From positions 62,001 through 126,000 of the forward strand of contig JAIVFJ010000091.1 of assembly GCA_025765615.1 (NCBI GenBank): a stretch of DNA of 64,000 nucleotides, given 5' to 3'. The notes under the pieces are model-generated. The model had not been told where the DNA came from and searched no databases. It worked only from the letters and a program-made list of their open reading frames with translations. The stretch comes from Zopfochytrium polystomum (Eukaryota; Chytridiomycota; Chytridiomycetes; Chytridiales; Chytridiaceae). Below, in pieces: positions 44,355 through 56,240 of the stretch. A program made the position numbers and the translations under genes. Positions within the stretch are counted from its first letter, which is position 1; each line of letters begins with the position of its first letter.

Positions 44355-45280
44355 TTCAATGTTTATTTTGCTTTTTTGAATAAAAATCATTGGAAAATCA
44401 TTGGAAAAATTGATTTTGTTTGCACCAGCAAGATCCACTCTCTCTCTGCCGCCGGTTGGTGTCCTCTCGCATTACCACCTGCCTTTCGTGGATCCAACCC
44501 GATCCCGCTCACTATCTCTCAATGTCCACCCGCTTTTGTTTGCCGTTGACCTTGATCTGACCCTCGTCAACTCTCCTACTCGATCGTGATTGCACCAGAT
44601 TGCCTGTTGCGCTCAGACCAACGCCCATCATAACTCAGACGCTGGAGGATCTTGAAACTGAAACTACGGCTCCCACAGCTCCTCCTCCTATTCTTGTTCG
44701 CTCAGGAAACCTTGGAAGTGATACTTCCCTTCTTTCTCCCTTCGACGCTTGACACTACCGTAACGCCCTTCACAACTCCCTTGGCCCAAACCCATGAGGT
44801 GAAGACAAGACAAATTTTTTTTTTTCCCTCGCCTTCCTCGCCCCTCCCCTCGGCCGCGATAATTGTATTTTGTCTGTCTTGCTTGAGGGAGCGAGCGAAG
44901 GGCTGTTGCTGGCGTCGCAAGGGCGGCGCGGGAAATGGCATTCCAGTACGATCGAAAATCATCTGCATTGCAATGATTGTATTTCCTTGAGCACCTCAAA
45001 ATCGAAAAGACGAAGAAGAAGAAGGAGAAAAGAAAAAAAAAAAAAAGATATTTAAAGGCAAAGCCTTAAACCTTGCCCTGCTCGGGTATGGGTAATCCAG
45101 TGCATACGTAACCTGTTGCTGGATTAAATGAGTGGCAGGCCACAATGTTCATAGTGTGGTTTGTACAATTAGGTAGTGGCAGGCCACAGTAATAGTGAGG
45201 CGCTTGCTTGGTTGGGTCAGGGCGGACATAAGGTGATTACGTTTTATGTTTGCATTCAACACAAGTTAACTTTCCTTCTC
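44355..45280. other. Intergenic
   Basis: AT-rich 3' flank of the recombinase gene, then sequence with AGTGGCAGGCCACA motifs near 45135 and 45175 that may belong to the Harbinger-like element. No gene is supported. Confidence 0.4.
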
Positions 45281-45813
45281 AGCATAAACATGCCCTGAAA
45301 TACCAATCTGTCGTTGCCCCAGATGGTCTTGTCGTTCACCGGTTTGGGCCAATTGCTGGCTCTTGACACGATGCTTACCTTTTCAAGAGGAGCAAGCTTG
45401 CCCTTGTTCTGGCCCGCCACATCGAAGCTCCTGGCACTCTGCATGGGCGCTTCGTGATCTACGGAATGGTATTCAGTGCAACCTTATCCACCCTCATCGT
45501 GGGTTGAACCCAACTGCTTTACAGTCACTTTTTAACAAGAAAATGAGCCAGCTGAGAGAGGCTGTCAAGTGGGGGTTTGGAATGGTGGTGAACGACTGGG
45601 AAAAAACCAAAAAGTATACAGCCAGTTGGAAAGATGTATCACGTTGCAGTGCTGCTCTCCAACTTTAAACTGTGCTTGCAGGGTGGTAACCAGATTTCTG
45701 ACTACTTTAGCTTGAAGCCCTCCTCTTTAGACGAATATTTGCAAAGTTGTGAGGATGATTTGGAAGAGTGGCTGGCTAACTCGGAGGACGAGCATTCTCA
45801 CAAAGACTGTTAA
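45281..45813 (+). pseudogene. PIF/Harbinger-like DDE transposase remnant
   Basis: Pieces in shifting frames match the C-terminal half of DDE_Tnp_4-type transposases: ALKYQSVVAPDGLVVHRFGP, then a stop; GTLHGRFVIYGM; MSQLREAVKWGFGMVVNDW; and, after a frame change, VAVLLSNFKLCLQGGNQISDYF and SLDEYLQSCEDDLEEWLANSE. At least one stop and two frame changes break it, and the 5' half is missing. It is inactive. Confidence 0.72.
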
Positions 45814-45833
45814 AGTACTTGTAGCAATTTATT

Positions 45834-46083
45834 TCACTTTGCTTTGTGTTGCTCAAGCATTTGCTGTGCGATAGCCGCGATAGCCATGATCGCCATGCTT
45901 GTGGACTGTGCCTGGGCCAAGGCTGCCATTTTTCTCGGCCAGTTCCAGCGCCAAGCGCTCATCCGCCCTCTGATTTGCAACCGCCTCCCGCTTTGCCTGT
46001 TCCTCTGCAAGATGCTTCTTTTTCTCATCATTCCTCTTCCTCTCCTGTTCTGCTTTCCTCTGACTGCTTGCTGCACTGCCCAT
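45834..46083 (-). pseudogene. Harbinger-associated coiled-coil/Myb-like protein remnant
   Basis: The minus strand encodes a charged helix (KAEQERKRNDEKKKHLAEE, then RADERLALELAEK), and after a one-frame change MAALAQAQSTSMAIMAI and QQMLEQHK to a stop. This resembles the C-terminus of the DNA-binding accessory protein in PIF/Harbinger elements. It faces the transposase remnant tail to tail, 20 bp apart, which fits a two-gene Harbinger element. Confidence 0.5.
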
Positions 46084-47127
46084 TGAAAACGACGTTCCTC
46101 AAGATTCCTCCTGAATGTGACACTCTCCGGCGTTTGGGGACGACCTTGCTGTCCTTCTTTCCCATGTTTTTTACGATTTATTTACGGTTCTCACAAGGAA
46201 AAGTTCTTCCTTGTGACGGCCTGCCCACATGGAATTTTCTTCGCCATATTTCCTCGTGAGCGAAGGAAACGTTCCTGTCATGAGCAAGGAACAGTAGATT
46301 TACTTGCGTTGCAAAAACTCCCTAATATCGCGATACTCTATCGATTTGAAACCTTAGGCCGAAGTCAACCGCAAGTTTTCCGTTTGCGTTATTTTCTGTG
46401 ATGCTATGTTATGATATCTGCCAAATTCTATTGAGGTTGATTTTTCACGGTCGACAACCGCAACAGCACAAGCGGGGACCCTCGGTCCTGCTGCGGCGAA
46501 GCCCTTCTGTTATTTTTCTCTTCATTATCTCTCTTACTTTTTTTTTTTTTTCGTGTCTCAGGCCGCTTTAGGCATGCGGCGCGCCGAGTTTGGAAAGCCA
46601 TTTCGTTTCGGGAATAATTGGCAGACAGCTGCGAAGACAGACAGAAACATTGAAAGCTCGGCCCGACAGAGCAGCAGACAGAAAACTGTTCCCTTTTGCA
46701 CGCCTGTCTCTGTCGCCGTCTGTCTGTCTGCCTGCCTGTCTGCCTGTCTGTCGCTTTGCTCCCGCCCTCCTTTGCTCTTCTCTCTTTGCTTCACCTGCCC
46801 GTCGTCGCCGCCGCACACACCCCACCTTCCTTCCTTCCTTCCCCTCCTTCTCGACGCCCCGCACTCCACACTCCGCACTCCACACTTCTCTCCCCCCCTC
46901 CCTTTCCTTCCTTACCCGCCCGCCGGCCCTTCGGCTGGGTCCCCTCGAGCGAGCGGCCTCAAGCTCGGGATATCTGTGGCCCCCGCTAGCGCTGCGATCA
47001 ACCCACTACCCACCGGCAGTTCTTCTATTTTGGCAGGGCTTGCCAACTTGCGACCTGCTGCTTGCTCGCTCTCTGGTCGCATTGGCTGTAGACGGACACA
47101 CTGTACCGCGGCTTGCCGACAGACAGG
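46084..47127. other. Intergenic, pyrimidine-rich 5' flank
   Basis: Contains CTGTCTGCCTGCCTGTCTG repeats near 46718-46755 and long CT-rich stretches to 46920, typical of fungal promoters. No separate gene is supported. Confidence 0.45.
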
Positions 47128-50100
47128 ATGGAGCCCAACAGCTTTACCGCACCGCCGCGGCAACCGCAACCCCTTCGCCCTTTGGATCTCGTCGATGCCG
47201 CTGCGCGCCTTGATCGGGTGCTGGCAGCAACATCGTCCTGCAGAGCGCGCATCACCGCCCTGGCAGATGCCTTCCTTGATCTCGCAGAGGCTGTCGCCGA
47301 TCTAGACACATCGGCTGTCGCTCGTGCCATCGCCATCGCTCGACCGATCAAGACCACCGCAACCTCATCATCATCCCCCCAGGCTCCGTCGAGCCGATCC
47401 GACGAACCGGGGCCGTTTATGGACGCCGTCGTGGGGAAGGTTGCCTTGGCAAACGCTTTAAGAGCACTGGTCTGAATCTCCCACCCTGTTATCTTGATGT
47501 TCTTTGGCACTTTTTCATCCGTGTGTTAACCAGTTTCCGCGCTTCTTCGCATATCCGATCGAGCAGAGTACCGATGTTGCAAGCAAGATCGAGGAACCCG
47601 TCTTCCTTCTCATTCGCTCCCGCTCGTCTTCGTCGACCTCCTCACAGTCGCCATCGAATTCCCAAGGTCCAAACCACTCAAGCGTCCCCGCCGAGGCCGA
47701 GACCTTGGATCGGCTCCGATCTCTTGTAGTGTTACTCCTCTCTCTCATACATGGGCGGTTTGAAGAGTGCGGATCGCTCGCAAAGAACGCAGCCGCCGCG
47801 TGCAACAACGCCGTGCCGCTGCCCATACCAGTACTTGCTCCTGCAGTCGCGGCTGAGCCCAATTCTTCGGCCCTCAGCTCGCGGGCAGAAGCAAGCAACT
47901 TACAGCCCTCTGATTCCATCGGCAATTCAGGCATTAGCCTGAGCGCAACCTCTGCCACGCCCACGGTTCCTGCACATCCCATCGTCTCCTCACCCCTTGC
48001 CACCGCATCCCCTCGAACAGAGTCTGTTCCAACAACGCCGCGAACACCTGGCCAAGACGAGAAACCCGAGGAGAACAGTCAGGACGCGCCGGACGAAACG
48101 ACTTCTACGGCGAGGCAGTCCTCAGCGAAAAGCATCGATCGCCACGTCCACCCGCGAACCAATTCGCTCGTCCCCTTCGCCATCTCCGACGCCGTCCGCG
48201 CCAAGCTCGCCAGCGGCGAATACATCCCGGCCGGCCCCGAGCGCTTCCGCGCCCACCTCACGGTCGAGAGGGGCCGATCGGTCAAGTCTGCCGGAGGAGC
48301 CGATGGCAGCAGCAAGCGTGGCACCAGCGGCGACGCCGACGCCGGTACTCGCGCCGCTGCGTGGCGCGGCGGGGTCGGCCTCGAGTTGGAGACGGACGAA
48401 AACGGACAGCAGCGCGTGTCGAGACTGTCGCTCGCATCGCGGCGGTCCTCGCTCGACAGTCTTGTCGACGCCGCCCGCGCCCTTGCAAAGTCGCAGGGCG
48501 GAGTGCCGGCGGCGGGGACGTCTGGGCCTGCCGCCTCGACGGCAAAGCCTGGCCGCCTGGACAAGGTTTCTGGATTTGTGATTTCTGCTAGAAAGTCCTC
48601 CCTCGCCATCACTGGGAAGGATGTCGTTATTCCTCCCGCGTCTTCGTCGTCGTCCTCGGCGCTCCAGCCGCCTTTGCCAGCAGCAAAAGAGCAAGGAACC
48701 GCTCAGTTTGGATCTCTACCGCGAAAGCTGTCGCACCCTCTGCCTCCGCAGTATCACTTTTTATTGTCGCATCCGAATCAAAACCAGCAGGCACAACAGC
48801 CACAGAGTCAGCAGCAAACTGACCAGCAGCAGCAGCAGCAGCCACAACCGGCGACCACATACTATAGCAGCCCCTTGCAGTTTTCCAGTCTCGGCCGGAA
48901 ACGACCGTCCGTTCCAGCAAAATTGCAGATATCCTCGCCAACGACCGTGCCAGACGTCATGTCTGTGGGCGTCGGAAACAGCACATCACCGACCTCAACG
49001 AAGCCGAAAAGCCCTGGCCAAAAAACTCCAGGAGCGCGCGCCAGTCCGCCACTCTCTCCCTCGGCCGCGGCGGGAGGCGGCGGCGGAGGCGGAGGCGCGT
49101 TTAAGAGCGGGCTGCAGAACCTGGCGAGCCGTCTGTTTTCCTTGAACAAGGCGGACAAGGAACGAGGCGTGGCGGACAGGAAAGGCAAGGAGTCTGCCGG
49201 TGACGCGGGGAACCCGCAGTCCAACTCGCGTCCGGGCACCCCGGAAGCCAATCTTCGGAGCAAAACACCGCCCGCGGTGCCGCCAGCGTTGCAGTACCAA
49301 GCGTACAATCAGACCCATCCGCAACAGCCTCAGCCCCAGCCCTCCGTTCCGCCACATGCACAGCCTATTCAACAACCGCCGTACGACTCGCACCAACAGC
49401 ACCTTGCGCAGCTACAACTCCAGCAACATCATTTGCAGGTGCAGCAGCAGCAGCTCTTGCAGCAGCAGCAGTTGCATCTTCAACTGCAGCTGCAGCATCA
49501 GCAGATGCAGATGCAGCACCAGCACCAAATGCAAGAGACACAGCAGATTCCACCCGAGTTTCTGCAGCAACAGCAGCAGTCGCAGCAGCAGTTATTGGCG
49601 CAGGCGCAGCAGCAACAACAGCAGCAACAACAGCAGCAACAGCATCAGCAACAACAACAACAGCAGCAACAGCAGGCCCAACAGCAAAAGAAAGTCGTGT
49701 CGATCTTGCCGACCTCACTGATTGCGACTACGAGCTCGCCAACCCTTGTCGCAGTCCCCGCGCCTGCTTCGCACACCCCTTCACCCATACCGTCGTATTC
49801 GATTGCTGCTTCGAGCGGGAGAAGCGCTTCCACGCCGTCACCCAACTTTGTTCCCCTCCCTGGGGTGGGATCAACGCCCGGGACGTCTTTCTCCACGCCG
49901 CCCTCGCGATCGCCGACACCAGATGCCGTCCTTCTATTGGACAACAAGATGTTTCCACCGCCACCTCAGCCGACGCAAATCCCGCGCCCTCTGCAGCTTG
50001 CACCTGCACCCCTTGTCGGCTTTGCATTTGCTCCTTCCGTTCCCGGGCCGACCCCGCCATTTCCCATTTTCCCGCCGCCTCCGCTGCTGATCCCTCAGGG

Positions 50101-51118
50101 GCCACCGCAACCGCCAGCGGCAGCGCTCGCCGCACCCTATTCGATACCAGCGACCGGCACCACGCAGGCCGCTGCGCTTCCGCCCTCTTCCTTAACGACC
50201 GCTGTAGCCCCAGCAACAGGCACTGCCGCACCATCAGCGACGGCCCCGCCACCCCAGCCTCCAGCGCCGACGGCTCCTGGAGCACCGGCAGCCCCACAAC
50301 CTGCGCCAGCGGCAGCACTCCAGCAGCCGCAGTCGCAGCCGCAGCCGCAGCCCAAAAAGAAGCCGGCCACCTACCTCCCGCTCCGCCCGGAAGCCGCCAT
50401 GCCCGACCTCGACCCCATCCTCCCCGTCCCCACTGCATCGGCAGCCTCCGCTGCAGCCTCCTCCTCCTCCTCCGATGCAGCCGCCGTCGGCACCCTCCCG
50501 TCCCCGCCAACCTTCCCCTCCGCCTCCCTCTCCGCCCACGCCGCCCTCCACAACATCATCGCCCACGCACCACCCCCTCCCCCGCTCATCATCCCCCGCC
50601 CAGCCGCTTCCGTCCAGCCCCAGCAGCTAGGCGTCCGATTCAACGACACCGTCGAAGCCTGGTCCCCGGACTCGGTCGCAGAGTCGGTCGCCTCCTCCCT
50701 CGCCACAACCTCCACCGCCGCCTCTTCCTCCTCCGCGTCGCAGCAACCTGCGGGCATGGCGGCGACGGCTCCACAGCGCCACCAACAGCAGCAGCAGCAG
50801 CAGCAGCAGCACCACCCAGGCCCCGTCCGGCAGCACCAACAACAACCCCCACCGCCCCTGCAGCTGGCAAAAGGCGACCGCATCGTCGTGCTTCACGGCT
50901 TTGCCGCGCGCTCGGCGAAGGAGATGTCTGTGCGCAAGGGCGAGGTGCTGAACGTGCAGAAGGCGTCGGGGACCTGGGTGTACGCTGTGAGGACCGTGCC
51001 GGCGGCGCAGGGGCAGACGGCGTCGATGGGCGCGGGTGGCAGCAGCGGCGCGGGGGAGACGGAGAAGAAGGAGGCTGGGTGGGTGCCGGTGGCGTTTGTG
51101 GGGAGGGAGGGCGGGTGA
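47128..51118 (+). CDS. PolyQ scaffold-like protein with C-terminal SH3 domain
   Basis: Two exons, 47128-47469 and 47534-51118, with a 64-bp intron (GTCTGA...AACCAG, weak donor) and matched phase, give 1308 aa. The N-terminal about 200 residues are helical (LDLVDAAARLDRVLAATSS, LDRLRSLVVLLLSLIHGRFE). Then follow a Ser/Thr-rich region, a roughly 180-residue Gln-rich tract (about 49380-49700), Pro-rich segments (PPPPQPTQIPRPLQ and others), and another Gln run. The C-terminus is an SH3-like fold: GDRIVVLHGFAARSAKEMSV, RKGEVLNVQKASGTWVYAVR and GWVPVAFV. Such architecture suits a cortical or signalling adaptor; partners are unknown. ATG 47128 is the first in frame. Confidence 0.8.
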
Positions 51119-51662
51119 GGAGTTGTAGGCCCACGATGCTGGCTACCCCCTCCACGGAGTTCCGAGCTGAGTAGAGGCTCGTTCCACGGTGGCTTTTGTT
51201 GACCATCGTGGTTTCTCGCTCTTGTTTGCATCTCGTTCTGTTCGTTTTTTTTTTCCTGCTGTTCTGTGATTGCTTCCCCTTTTTTCGTTTTTGCGAAGTG
51301 CGTTCCTTTCCTTCGCGGTTGGCAGGGGTGTGAGGTAAGGTCGCACAGATCGATCGGGCGGGTGATATCCTCACCCAGCACAGTTTTTCCTTCCCGATCC
51401 ACCCCTCAGTACAGCCCTCTTGTTTTCTCCGATTCTCGGTTTTGATTCCCCCGCTCCCCGATTATATGTTGGGCTTCAACGCTTCATTTTCTTCGTTTTT
51501 TTTTTGTGACAAAAGGCCAGCGTCAAAACGATTTTGCGTAATCTCTTTATTTCTCGTTCCCCCCAACTCCCCACGCCCGTTTGTAACCTTGCCCAACCCC
51601 ATCTTTGCTCCGTTTTGTTGCATGTCCCAGAAACGAAAAAGAGTTTGCTTTCTTCTTTTTTT

Positions 51663-51709
<47 letters not shown>

Positions 51710-51947
51710 GTTCACGAATGAAGAGTCTGAACGATGGAGAAGTGCGCTTGGTGCGGGTTGGGCGGACGAAAGGTGCGTTGTTAGGCTCTGGCAGACGCTG
51801 AAGAAGACATCATCAATCGTATAGCGACATGTCAGACTTGAAACACCTTGGACGCAGCCTGTCATTGGTGGAATGGCTGGATGCTGGTGTGTACTGCGTG
51901 CCAGTAGCGGATGTGTGTGGGATGTGCAGAGAGTAGGTCCTGTGGCA
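51119..51947. other. Intergenic with a 44-nt poly(T) tract
   Basis: 3' flank of the SH3 gene. An uninterrupted T-run at 51665-51708 is the longest homopolymer in the window. No gene is supported. Confidence 0.6.
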
Positions 51948-52029
51948 GACAACGTGGCCGAGCGGTTAAGGCGACAGACTAGAAATCTGTTACGGTATCC
52001 GTGCGCAGGTTCGAGTCCTGCCGTTGTCG
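51948..52029 (+). tRNA. tRNA-Ser(AGA)
   Basis: 82 nt with no intron. Acceptor GACAACG/CGTTGTC, anticodon stem CAGAC with loop TAGAAAT (AGA), class II variable arm TACGGTATCCGTG, T-arm GCAGGTTCGAGTCCTGC. All elements are canonical. Confidence 0.92.
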
Positions 52030-53345
52030 ACAGGTCCAGGTCAGTTGGTGCAGTGCTGCTGTGGGTCGAAGAAAAGAAAGAAAGTGGTTTCCTTTCAATG
52101 CTGTTCTGGATCGATCAACACCTCTCCCCACACATGTTCTCAAATTCCTTTATTTTTTGAATTTTTATTTCATATTGTTTCTCCAAACTGAAAGCATTTT
52201 GCTTTTTGTCAGTCAATCTTTTTATTTTCCACTTGCCCCTTTTTGTTTCATTTCTTCCTTTCTTTTCTTTGGCCAGAGAAGTTGCAGGTCAGAGGGCAGA
52301 CGCTCAAACAGAGAGTGCAGACTTCTTTGTTTGCTATGGAACAAATTTCCATTCGTTTCTTCTTTGTTTGCTATGGAACAAATTTCCATTCGTTTCTTCT
52401 TTGTTTGCTAGTAGGTCTTTTCTAGAACTTTTCATTTATTTTTTTCTTTCTTTTGCGCTTTTTCCCCCACTGATTTGATGGGTGGTCTGCCTCATTGCAG
52501 TACATGGCTGGCCTCTAAGTCTAGTTTCTATTTTTCCCAGAGTTTTCACTGCTTGTCAGACAACTATTTTTCTTTGTTTTTTTTTCTTTTTTTTTTTCTT
52601 TTTTTTTTTTTTCCCCCACGAACTTTTGATGACTCTGCAGTCTGTCCTGAGGCTGCAGCTTTGAAGAGTGAGCTTTGGCGCAGAATGTTGGTGCTTGACC
52701 GCACCTTTGTTGTTTGGGGTTTCATGAATGTGGTGGCTTTTATTTTTTGGATTTGTTTCCCACAGACACAAGTCTTTCTCACATGTCATGTGACCACCTT
52801 AACTGGCGTACCCAGCACCACCTTTGCGCCACCTAATGCATTGGGTCCCAGGGCGTCCCCTGGTGTCCAAAGCGGTAAGCCCGCATCCCTAGGAGGCCCA
52901 GTAACGCTCTGACCAAATTGCTTTACCCCAGCCATGGCGCCGTCGCTGTACACCAACACAGAAAGGTCGATGAATTGAATGGAAAGTATTTTTGGGCAAG
53001 GGATAGAGACTGAGGTCTCTGCTTGATTTCATCCCCCTGGGCTCCTCTTTTCTGTGTGCAACGCTGGTTTCCCTTGTGGGACGATTCTTGGCTGGAGAAG
53101 CTCTTGTCCACAAAAATTTATTTGTTGTTTTTGCCAGGGTTCCAACTGCACGTGTGCAGTTAGAATGCAAGAAACGGATCGGTCACAGTCATGTAAGAAA
53201 ACATTGCTACCCATAAATGACAAGCACCTGAGGCACTTCTGCTGGTCAGAGTTGCTTCTTCTGGTTCCATTTGGCTTGGTGCGCTGTGCTCTGTGACTGT
53301 CACGAGATGAAATGAAAAAACTGAAACTCAACAAAAGCCTGTCTG
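52030..53345. other. Intergenic
   Basis: T-rich DNA with the 43-bp duplication listed separately. Open frames lack recognisable motifs. Confidence 0.4.
52328..52411 (+). repeat. 43-bp tandem duplication
   Basis: TTTGTTTGCTATGGAACAAA followed by TTTCCATTCGTTTCTTC occurs twice in direct succession, plus a partial third copy ending TTTGTTTGCTAG. Confidence 0.85.
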
Positions 53346-53439
53346 TGCCTTCTGCCGGAATCGGACCGACGACCTTATCCTTGCAAGGGCCTGGTAGCCT
53401 CCTACGAGGGATACGCTCTGCCAGCTGAGCTAAGAAGGC
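53346..53439 (-). tRNA. tRNA-Thr(CGT) with intron, copy 2
   Basis: Same exons as the copy at 23699-23794 apart from one T-stem base and position 37, which here is the normal A. Anticodon loop CTCGTA with a roughly 20-nt intron before AGGATA. The intron is unrelated to that of copy 1. Confidence 0.88.
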
Positions 53440-53493
53440 CCTCTGCATTTTTGTTCCGCTGGCCCACCACAAACAAAAGCTGCGTTGGAAAAA

Positions 53494-53632
53494 GTGGTGG
53501 CTGATCAGTTGCTGAGGGCCAGGGCCAGGCAGTGTGAACAAGTCTCCTCTTCCAAAAAGACAGGCACCAATTACTCATGCAACGCATGACAACCTTTTGG
53601 AAGGCTGGCCTCGTTGGGGGTGTCTGATTGAC
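53494..53632 (+). repeat. Direct repeat near the right tRNA block, copy 1
   Basis: Starts GTGGTGGCTGAT and shares GTGNRAACAAGTCTCCTCTT and an ending like GTTGGGGGTGTCTGATTG with copy 2 at 53848-53978. About 75-80% identical by eye. Confidence 0.65.
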
Positions 53633-53847
53633 AAAAGCACCTATTTCTGGTCCGACAAGGGTTGGTCTTCCATTCCAGTTTGATTTGGTTTCATTCAATT
53701 TTTCAGGTCGGACAGCTTGGACTTGCGAAATTGCGAATCAAGTCAAAATGGAAAAAAACCCCTCCTTTTAAACAAACCGGTCCCAAATTGCTGATTTTGT
53801 ACAGATTTTTCTATAAGAAAAAGTTGAAGGTCTGATTCGATTTACAC

Positions 53848-53978
53848 GTGGTGGCTGATTGGTGCTGCAGGGCTGGGCCATGCAGTGCAAACAAGTCTCC
53901 TCTTTGAGAAAGACACCCATACAAAGCCTGACAAGCGAGCACCTTTTGAAAGACTGCCCTCATTGGGGGCAGATTGAT
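53848..53978 (+). repeat. Direct repeat, copy 2, overlapping the inverted-repeat edge
   Basis: Second copy of the 53494-53632 repeat. Its end (CTCATTGGGGGCAGATTG) coincides with the inner edge of the inverted tRNA block, so this repeat may mark how the block was inserted. Confidence 0.65.
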
Positions 53979-54183
53979 TTAGGCACCTTGTACAGCAGGT
54001 GCCTCCCAAGCCAAAGCGTAACAGTGCACAGCACTGTCCAGCTCAGCCACTGGCCATCCTGAGCAGGAAAAGGAAAACAACCCTGTCCTGCAAAGTGACC
54101 CACACACACACCCGTTGCCCTGTGTGTGTGTGTCTGTCCCCATGGAGGTAATCAAGGGGATCTCCCCAACTTCCAGGGGAAAA

Positions 54184-54266
54184 TGGTCAGAGTGGGATTC
54201 GAACCCACGCCTCGTGAGAGACCGCAACTTGAGTGCGGCGCCTTAGACCAGCTCGGCCATCTGACC
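54184..54266 (-). tRNA. tRNA-Leu(CAA), right copy
   Basis: Identical to the left copy except for a normal T-loop, TTCGAAT, with intact B box. Anticodon CAA. Probably the functional copy. Confidence 0.92.
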
Positions 54267-55184
54267 ACAGACTTCCTGTGTTCAGCAAGGGCACTCTGTT
54301 TGGCTCACTGGGCAGTGTGGGCACTGAGTGTGCAAATCTACCATCAACTGGAGTTCTGAGCAAAACCCCGTGACTGCATGCTTTGCTGCTGTCAGATCAG
54401 CAGACATATGCTCTTTGTTTTGCCAAATTGCCAATGCTACATTCGTATAGTGGCTAGTACGCCTCGTTGTGGCTGAGGAAACAGTGGCTCGATAACGCCC
54501 GTGTAGCAATCAACTTCTTGTGGCTGCACAAGTTTTGTCAGTGTTCACATGTTTTGATGGGAGCATGGGGAGCTAGCAGAGCCTCAGAGAATAGGTGCTT
54601 TCCAGCCGAGCCAGGCCAGCCATCAGGCCCAACCAACTTCATCTTCTCAATCAATCAATCAAATCCCAATCTAAGCCATCAGAGATGCTCTTCTTGGCTG
54701 CAGGCTGGGGCCAATGGCTTGAGGTAAGATGAACAACTTATGGACATGCAGCATGTGCTGTTTAAGCGCGCTGCATGCATGCAGCCACTGCTGTGCTGGT
54801 GTTGAAGTTTCAGGCTAGAGTGGAGTGCGCAGGTTTGGGGTTGGCAAGGAGCTTGGCAAGGAGCGCCTGCCGCCAGCTGGATGAAAATTCAAAATTTGAT
54901 CCAATCCAAAAGAAAAAAAAATAAAATAAAAAAAAAATAACAATTAAAAAAATGAAAATAAGAACTAAAACAAAACCCCCTCCCAAGGTCCAATCTGACC
55001 ACCCTGGAGCACCATGATTGCCACAGCACAGCTCAAAAACCTCTAACCAAGAAAGCAACACCATAGAACATTCTCAAGAGTCAAGCTCGACACTGGCAAG
55101 TGGGATTTCTTGCTTTTTGGAGTGGGAAACGGGGGCAGGGGAAAACACTCTCTGGCACACAACAGCATGGCCCCAACGGGCACA

Positions 55185-55256
55185 AGCCCATGGTCGGGAT
55201 TGAACCCACGATCTCTCCCTTAGGAGGGGAACGCAATACCACTTTGCTACACGGGC
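55185..55256 (-). tRNA. tRNA-Arg(CCT), right copy
   Basis: As the left copy, but the T-stem 3' strand is CCGAC instead of CCCAC, leaving one mismatch against GTGGG. Anticodon CCT. Confidence 0.87.
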
Positions 55257-55899
55257 CTAGATAGCACATTGACTGTTGTGGATTTTTGCCCTTTTCAGTG
55301 CAACTTTCATCAACTTCAGCCATCAAGCTGAGATCATCAGTGCGAAAGAAAAAATAAATAAAATAAATAAAAACAAGATAAATGAATGGAAAAATATATA
55401 TACAGAAAGGGCAGAGGCCCTAACCCAAAATTTTCACCAGAAAATCTCCAAAAAAAGGCATGGATTCCTTGGCATCCCCAGCTGAATAATGCCAAGTCCG
55501 TATCTGCTCCTTGCACAGAGAGGCATCAGGCATCAGAAACTGCATTTGGGGGATTGAAATTGAACCCAATTTCCTTCCCAAGTGGACATGCAATGCTTGA
55601 ATCGGCTGGATATTGCCAGAGGCCAAGCATTCCCCCAGCTGTCCAGCATAAGCATGGGCAGCACAGCTGAGGAGGATGGGCCAAGGGACCTGTCTGACCG
55701 AAACCATGCAAAGAAAAAGGGCACACAGCCAAGACAAAAGCTGTCCATCCACACTACTACTTGGGCGAATGAGGCGCCAACACGCTTTGCAAGTGAGCCT
55801 GTTTCGGTGCTGCTTTGGCAGAGAAAGATTTCTTGCTGTCCCCACATCTCCCAAGTCTGTTTCCATCCACCCTCAGAGACAAAACTTGATCAAAGGGAG

Positions 55900-55970
55900 T
55901 GCAACAGCCGGGAATCGGACCCGGGTCTACCGCGTGGCAGGCGATAATTCTACCACTGAACCACTGTTGC
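55900..55970 (-). tRNA. tRNA-Gly(GCC), right copy
   Basis: 71 nt, anticodon GCC, T-loop TCCGATT with C56 preserved, in contrast to the left copy. Probably functional. Confidence 0.9.
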
Positions 55971-56159
55971 CTGCTGGTGAGGAGACTGAGACTCGTCAAG
56001 TCTCTTTGCCAGAAGAACAGCCACGGTTCCAAGCAAGCATGCTTCTTCTGTTGCTTGCTGCTGCATCCTTCTCGCTGTGGACAAACAATCAAAAAAAAAA
56101 AAAAAAAAAAAAAGAAAAGACAAAAAAAAGTACAACCACCATGCATGGCCGTTACTGTG

Positions 56160-56240
56160 CGCTGACCGGGAATTGAACCCGGGGCTGATGCTCTCTCCTC
56201 AAGATGGAAGGCGTCTATTTTACCACTAAACTACCAGCGC
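56160..56240 (-). tRNA. tRNA-Gly(TCC) with intron, right copy
   Basis: Same exons and intron as the left copy. There is an extra GC after the acceptor stem, which alters the discriminator position. Confidence 0.85.
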
